A DNA stretch of 64,000 nt from Chloroflexota bacterium (GTDB lineage Bacteria > Chloroflexota > Anaerolineae > Anaerolineales > UBA11579): positions 24,277 through 88,276 of the forward strand of contig JABFGG010000018.1 in the NCBI GenBank assembly GCA_013112575.1. The letters are read 5' to 3'. A program made the position numbers and the translations under genes. Under the pieces are notes generated by a model. The model was not told the DNA's origin, did no database searches, and saw only the letters and a list, made by a program, of their open reading frames with translations. Each line of letters starts with the position of its first letter. Within the stretch, counting starts at the first letter, position 1. This document shows positions 62,639-64,000 of the stretch, piece after piece.

Positions 62639-64000
62639 ATGAAATCCCCTTCCAAACTACAAATTGCCCTCAAGGCCCTGCGCCAACTTGGCCCTGGCAA
62701 GCTGTTTTTATATGCCTGGTACCAGTTCAAACTACGCAGTGGCTTAGTGAAAAGGCAAACACAGCCCCAGGCAAACTGGCTAACAGGCCAAGTGACGCGA
62801 CATGCCATTGCCTCCGACCTCATACCTTTACCCAACAGAGATGAACTGGCTGCCGTCATCGCAGAACACATAGAAGAATTGTTTAGAGAAGCCGACGAAA
62901 TCACCAAAGGAAAGGCCCTCATCTTTGGCCACGAATCGGTGCCCCTCGACTTCAAAGCATCTTCGCCCCTCCAGCATTGGACCAGCTACAAAGATTCCGG
63001 AGATCAGGAAGATATCAAGTTCACCTGGGAACCCGCCCGCTTTGGCTGGGCGCTTGTCCTGGCACGTGCCTACTATCTCAGGCAGGATGAGAAGTACGCT
63101 CAAGCTTTCTGGAAATATACGGAAGAATTCCTGCAATCAAACCCACCCAATCTCGGCCCACACTGGATGTCAGCCCAAGAAGTTGGCCTGCGTCTGATCT
63201 GCCTAGTTTTTGCTTATCAGATCTTCGTGCAATCACCAGAAAGCACGCCTCAGCGGCAGGCTATGCTGGCGTCCGCCATTGCCGCTCACGCTGAGCGCAT
63301 CCCGCCCACATTGGTCTACGCTCGCGCCCAAAGCAACAACCACCTCATCAGTGAGGCCGCGGCCCTCTACACCGCCGGGCTGGCCCTGCCCACGCACCCC
63401 AAAGCAGCTGGCTGGCGCGAAAAAGGTTGGCGCTGGCTCTCCGATGGGCTGCACAAACAGATCGCCCCCGACGGCAGCTACATGCAGCACAGCACTAACT
63501 ACCATCGCCTGGTCTTACAACTGGCCTTGTGGTGTCAAATATTGGGGAAGAAAAAGAAACAATACTTCCCTATCCGCGCCCAATTCAAATTGGCCCAGGC
63601 CAGCCATTGGCTCCTGCGCCTAATGGATTTTGATAACGGCCAAACGCCCAACCTGGGGCCCAACGATGGGGCTTACATTTTGCCCCTCAGCACCTGCACT
63701 TTTGAGGACTACCGCCCAACCGTGCAGGCTGCCAACCTGGCTTTCAACGAAGAACAATATTTCGAGGCCGGGCCCTGGGGTGAGATGGCCTTGTGGTTTG
63801 GATTGCCTCCGGCTGAAAAAGCCAGCCCGCTCAACGCCCAGCGCCCCGCGGGCATAATTACCGACACTCCGCACGTATTGCGCAATCCCAACCACAAATC
63901 CTGGGCCTACCTGCGCGCCGCCCGCTTCACCGACCGGCCCGGCCACGCCGACCAATTGCAGCTCGACCTGTGGTGGCGGGGCCTCAACGTGGCGCAGGAT
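62639..64000 (+). CDS. heparinase II/III-family polysaccharide lyase-like protein (3' end outside window)
   Basis: Open frame of 454 codons to the window edge. It opens MKSPSKLQIALKALRQLGPG without a signal peptide. Family marks are KFTWEPARFGWALVLARAYY, QSNNHLISEAAALYTAG (Asn/His/Glu of the catalytic helices), DGSYMQHSTNYHRL with the likely catalytic Tyr and His, and LDLWWRGLN in the beta domain. Members cleave acidic glycans; related genes occur in bacterial exopolysaccharide clusters, so a biosynthetic or trimming role is as likely as feeding. The upstream gap with the divergent VWA-FHA gene shows no clear promoter. Confidence 0.88.
   Translation, partial: MKSPSKLQIALKALRQLGPGKLFLYAWYQFKLRSGLVKRQTQPQANWLTGQVTRHAIASDLIPLPNRDELAAVIAEHIEELFREADEITKGKALIFGHESVPLDFKASSPLQHWTSYKDSGDQEDIKFTWEPARFGWALVLARAYYLRQDEKYAQAFWKYTEEFLQSNPPNLGPHWMSAQEVGLRLICLVFAYQIFVQSPESTPQRQAMLASAIAAHAERIPPTLVYARAQSNNHLISEAAALYTAGLALPTHPKAAGWREKGWRWLSDGLHKQIAPDGSYMQHSTNYHRLVLQLALWCQILGKKKKQYFPIRAQFKLAQASHWLLRLMDFDNGQTPNLGPNDGAYILPLSTCTFEDYRPTVQAANLAFNEEQYFEAGPWGEMALWFGLPPAEKASPLNAQRPAGIITDTPHVLRNPNHKSWAYLRAARFTDRPGHADQLQLDLWWRGLNVAQD

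Noticed and set aside
1..64000. CRISPR array, integron or insertion sequence
   Set aside because: No regularly spaced repeats, no transposase or integrase reading frame, and no terminal inverted repeats around any gene.

Overview
The window reads as chromosomal DNA of a Chloroflexota bacterium, most likely class Anaerolineae. The reasons are the many lipoproteins with Thr/Pro-rich linkers behind the lipobox, the Chloroflexi/actinobacteria-type trio of SCO1664-like protein, DUF3090 and histidine phosphatase, WD40/TolB-like lipoproteins, and a nusA-ylxR-infB-rbfA operon without rimP. The taxon is inferred from gene content; there is no rRNA gene. Most of the sequence has moderate GC and is densely coded. 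AT-richer patches are a KAP NTPase (6.5-8.8 kb), a membrane-protein block (14.1-16.2 kb), an accessory stretch (32.3-34.7 kb) and two lipoprotein genes (39.7 and 55.8 kb). I see no CRISPR array, no complete insertion sequence, no rRNA and no intact tRNA.

Layout. 0-2.8 kb: end of a degenerate GGDEF protein, a secreted nuclease lipoprotein, a dNTPase and GreA, closed by a strong terminator. 2.9-10.5 kb, minus strand: SH3-like lipoprotein, HerA-type ATPase, KAP NTPase, flavodoxin and a phospholipase D lipoprotein whose 3' end is duplicated beside the KAP gene. 10.5-12.8 kb: phosphoribosyltransferase, DUF1801 protein, nucleoside hydrolase and a palindromic intergenic element. 12.8-17.2 kb: an operon of a lipid-flippase-like protein, three related small membrane proteins and an FAD oxidoreductase. 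17.4-20 kb: WD40-like protein and homoserine dehydrogenase. 20-22.2 kb: an ECF41 sigma-factor operon with its own cognate promoter. 22.2-25.7 kb: rarA, histidine phosphatase, DUF3090 and SCO1664-family genes.

25.8-32.2 kb: active-type GGDEF protein, paired lipoproteins, alpha/beta hydrolase, FetAB exporter, a protein with a nucleotidyltransferase motif, and a DEDDh exonuclease. 32.3-34.7 kb: AT-rich accessory genes and decayed coding pieces. 34.8-45.3 kb: NHL lipoprotein, a large GAF-rich sensor kinase, a two-subunit ABC exporter and two lipoproteins. 45.3-55.8 kb: a long minus-strand run nusA-ylxR-infB-rbfA-nrnA-truB-ribF followed by thyA-folA-ClC, with a sigma70-type promoter and structured leader in front of nusA. 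55.8-62.5 kb: WD40 lipoprotein, CCA-adding enzyme, acetyltransferase, and a PP2C phosphatase coupled to a VWA-FHA protein. 62.6 kb to the right edge: a heparinase II/III-family gene that runs out of the window.

Two regulatory themes stand out. Several genes have a TATAAT-like box only 6-9 nt before the start codon and no Shine-Dalgarno sequence, which predicts leaderless mRNAs. The ECF41 operon carries the family's characteristic promoter directly upstream, which predicts autoregulation.
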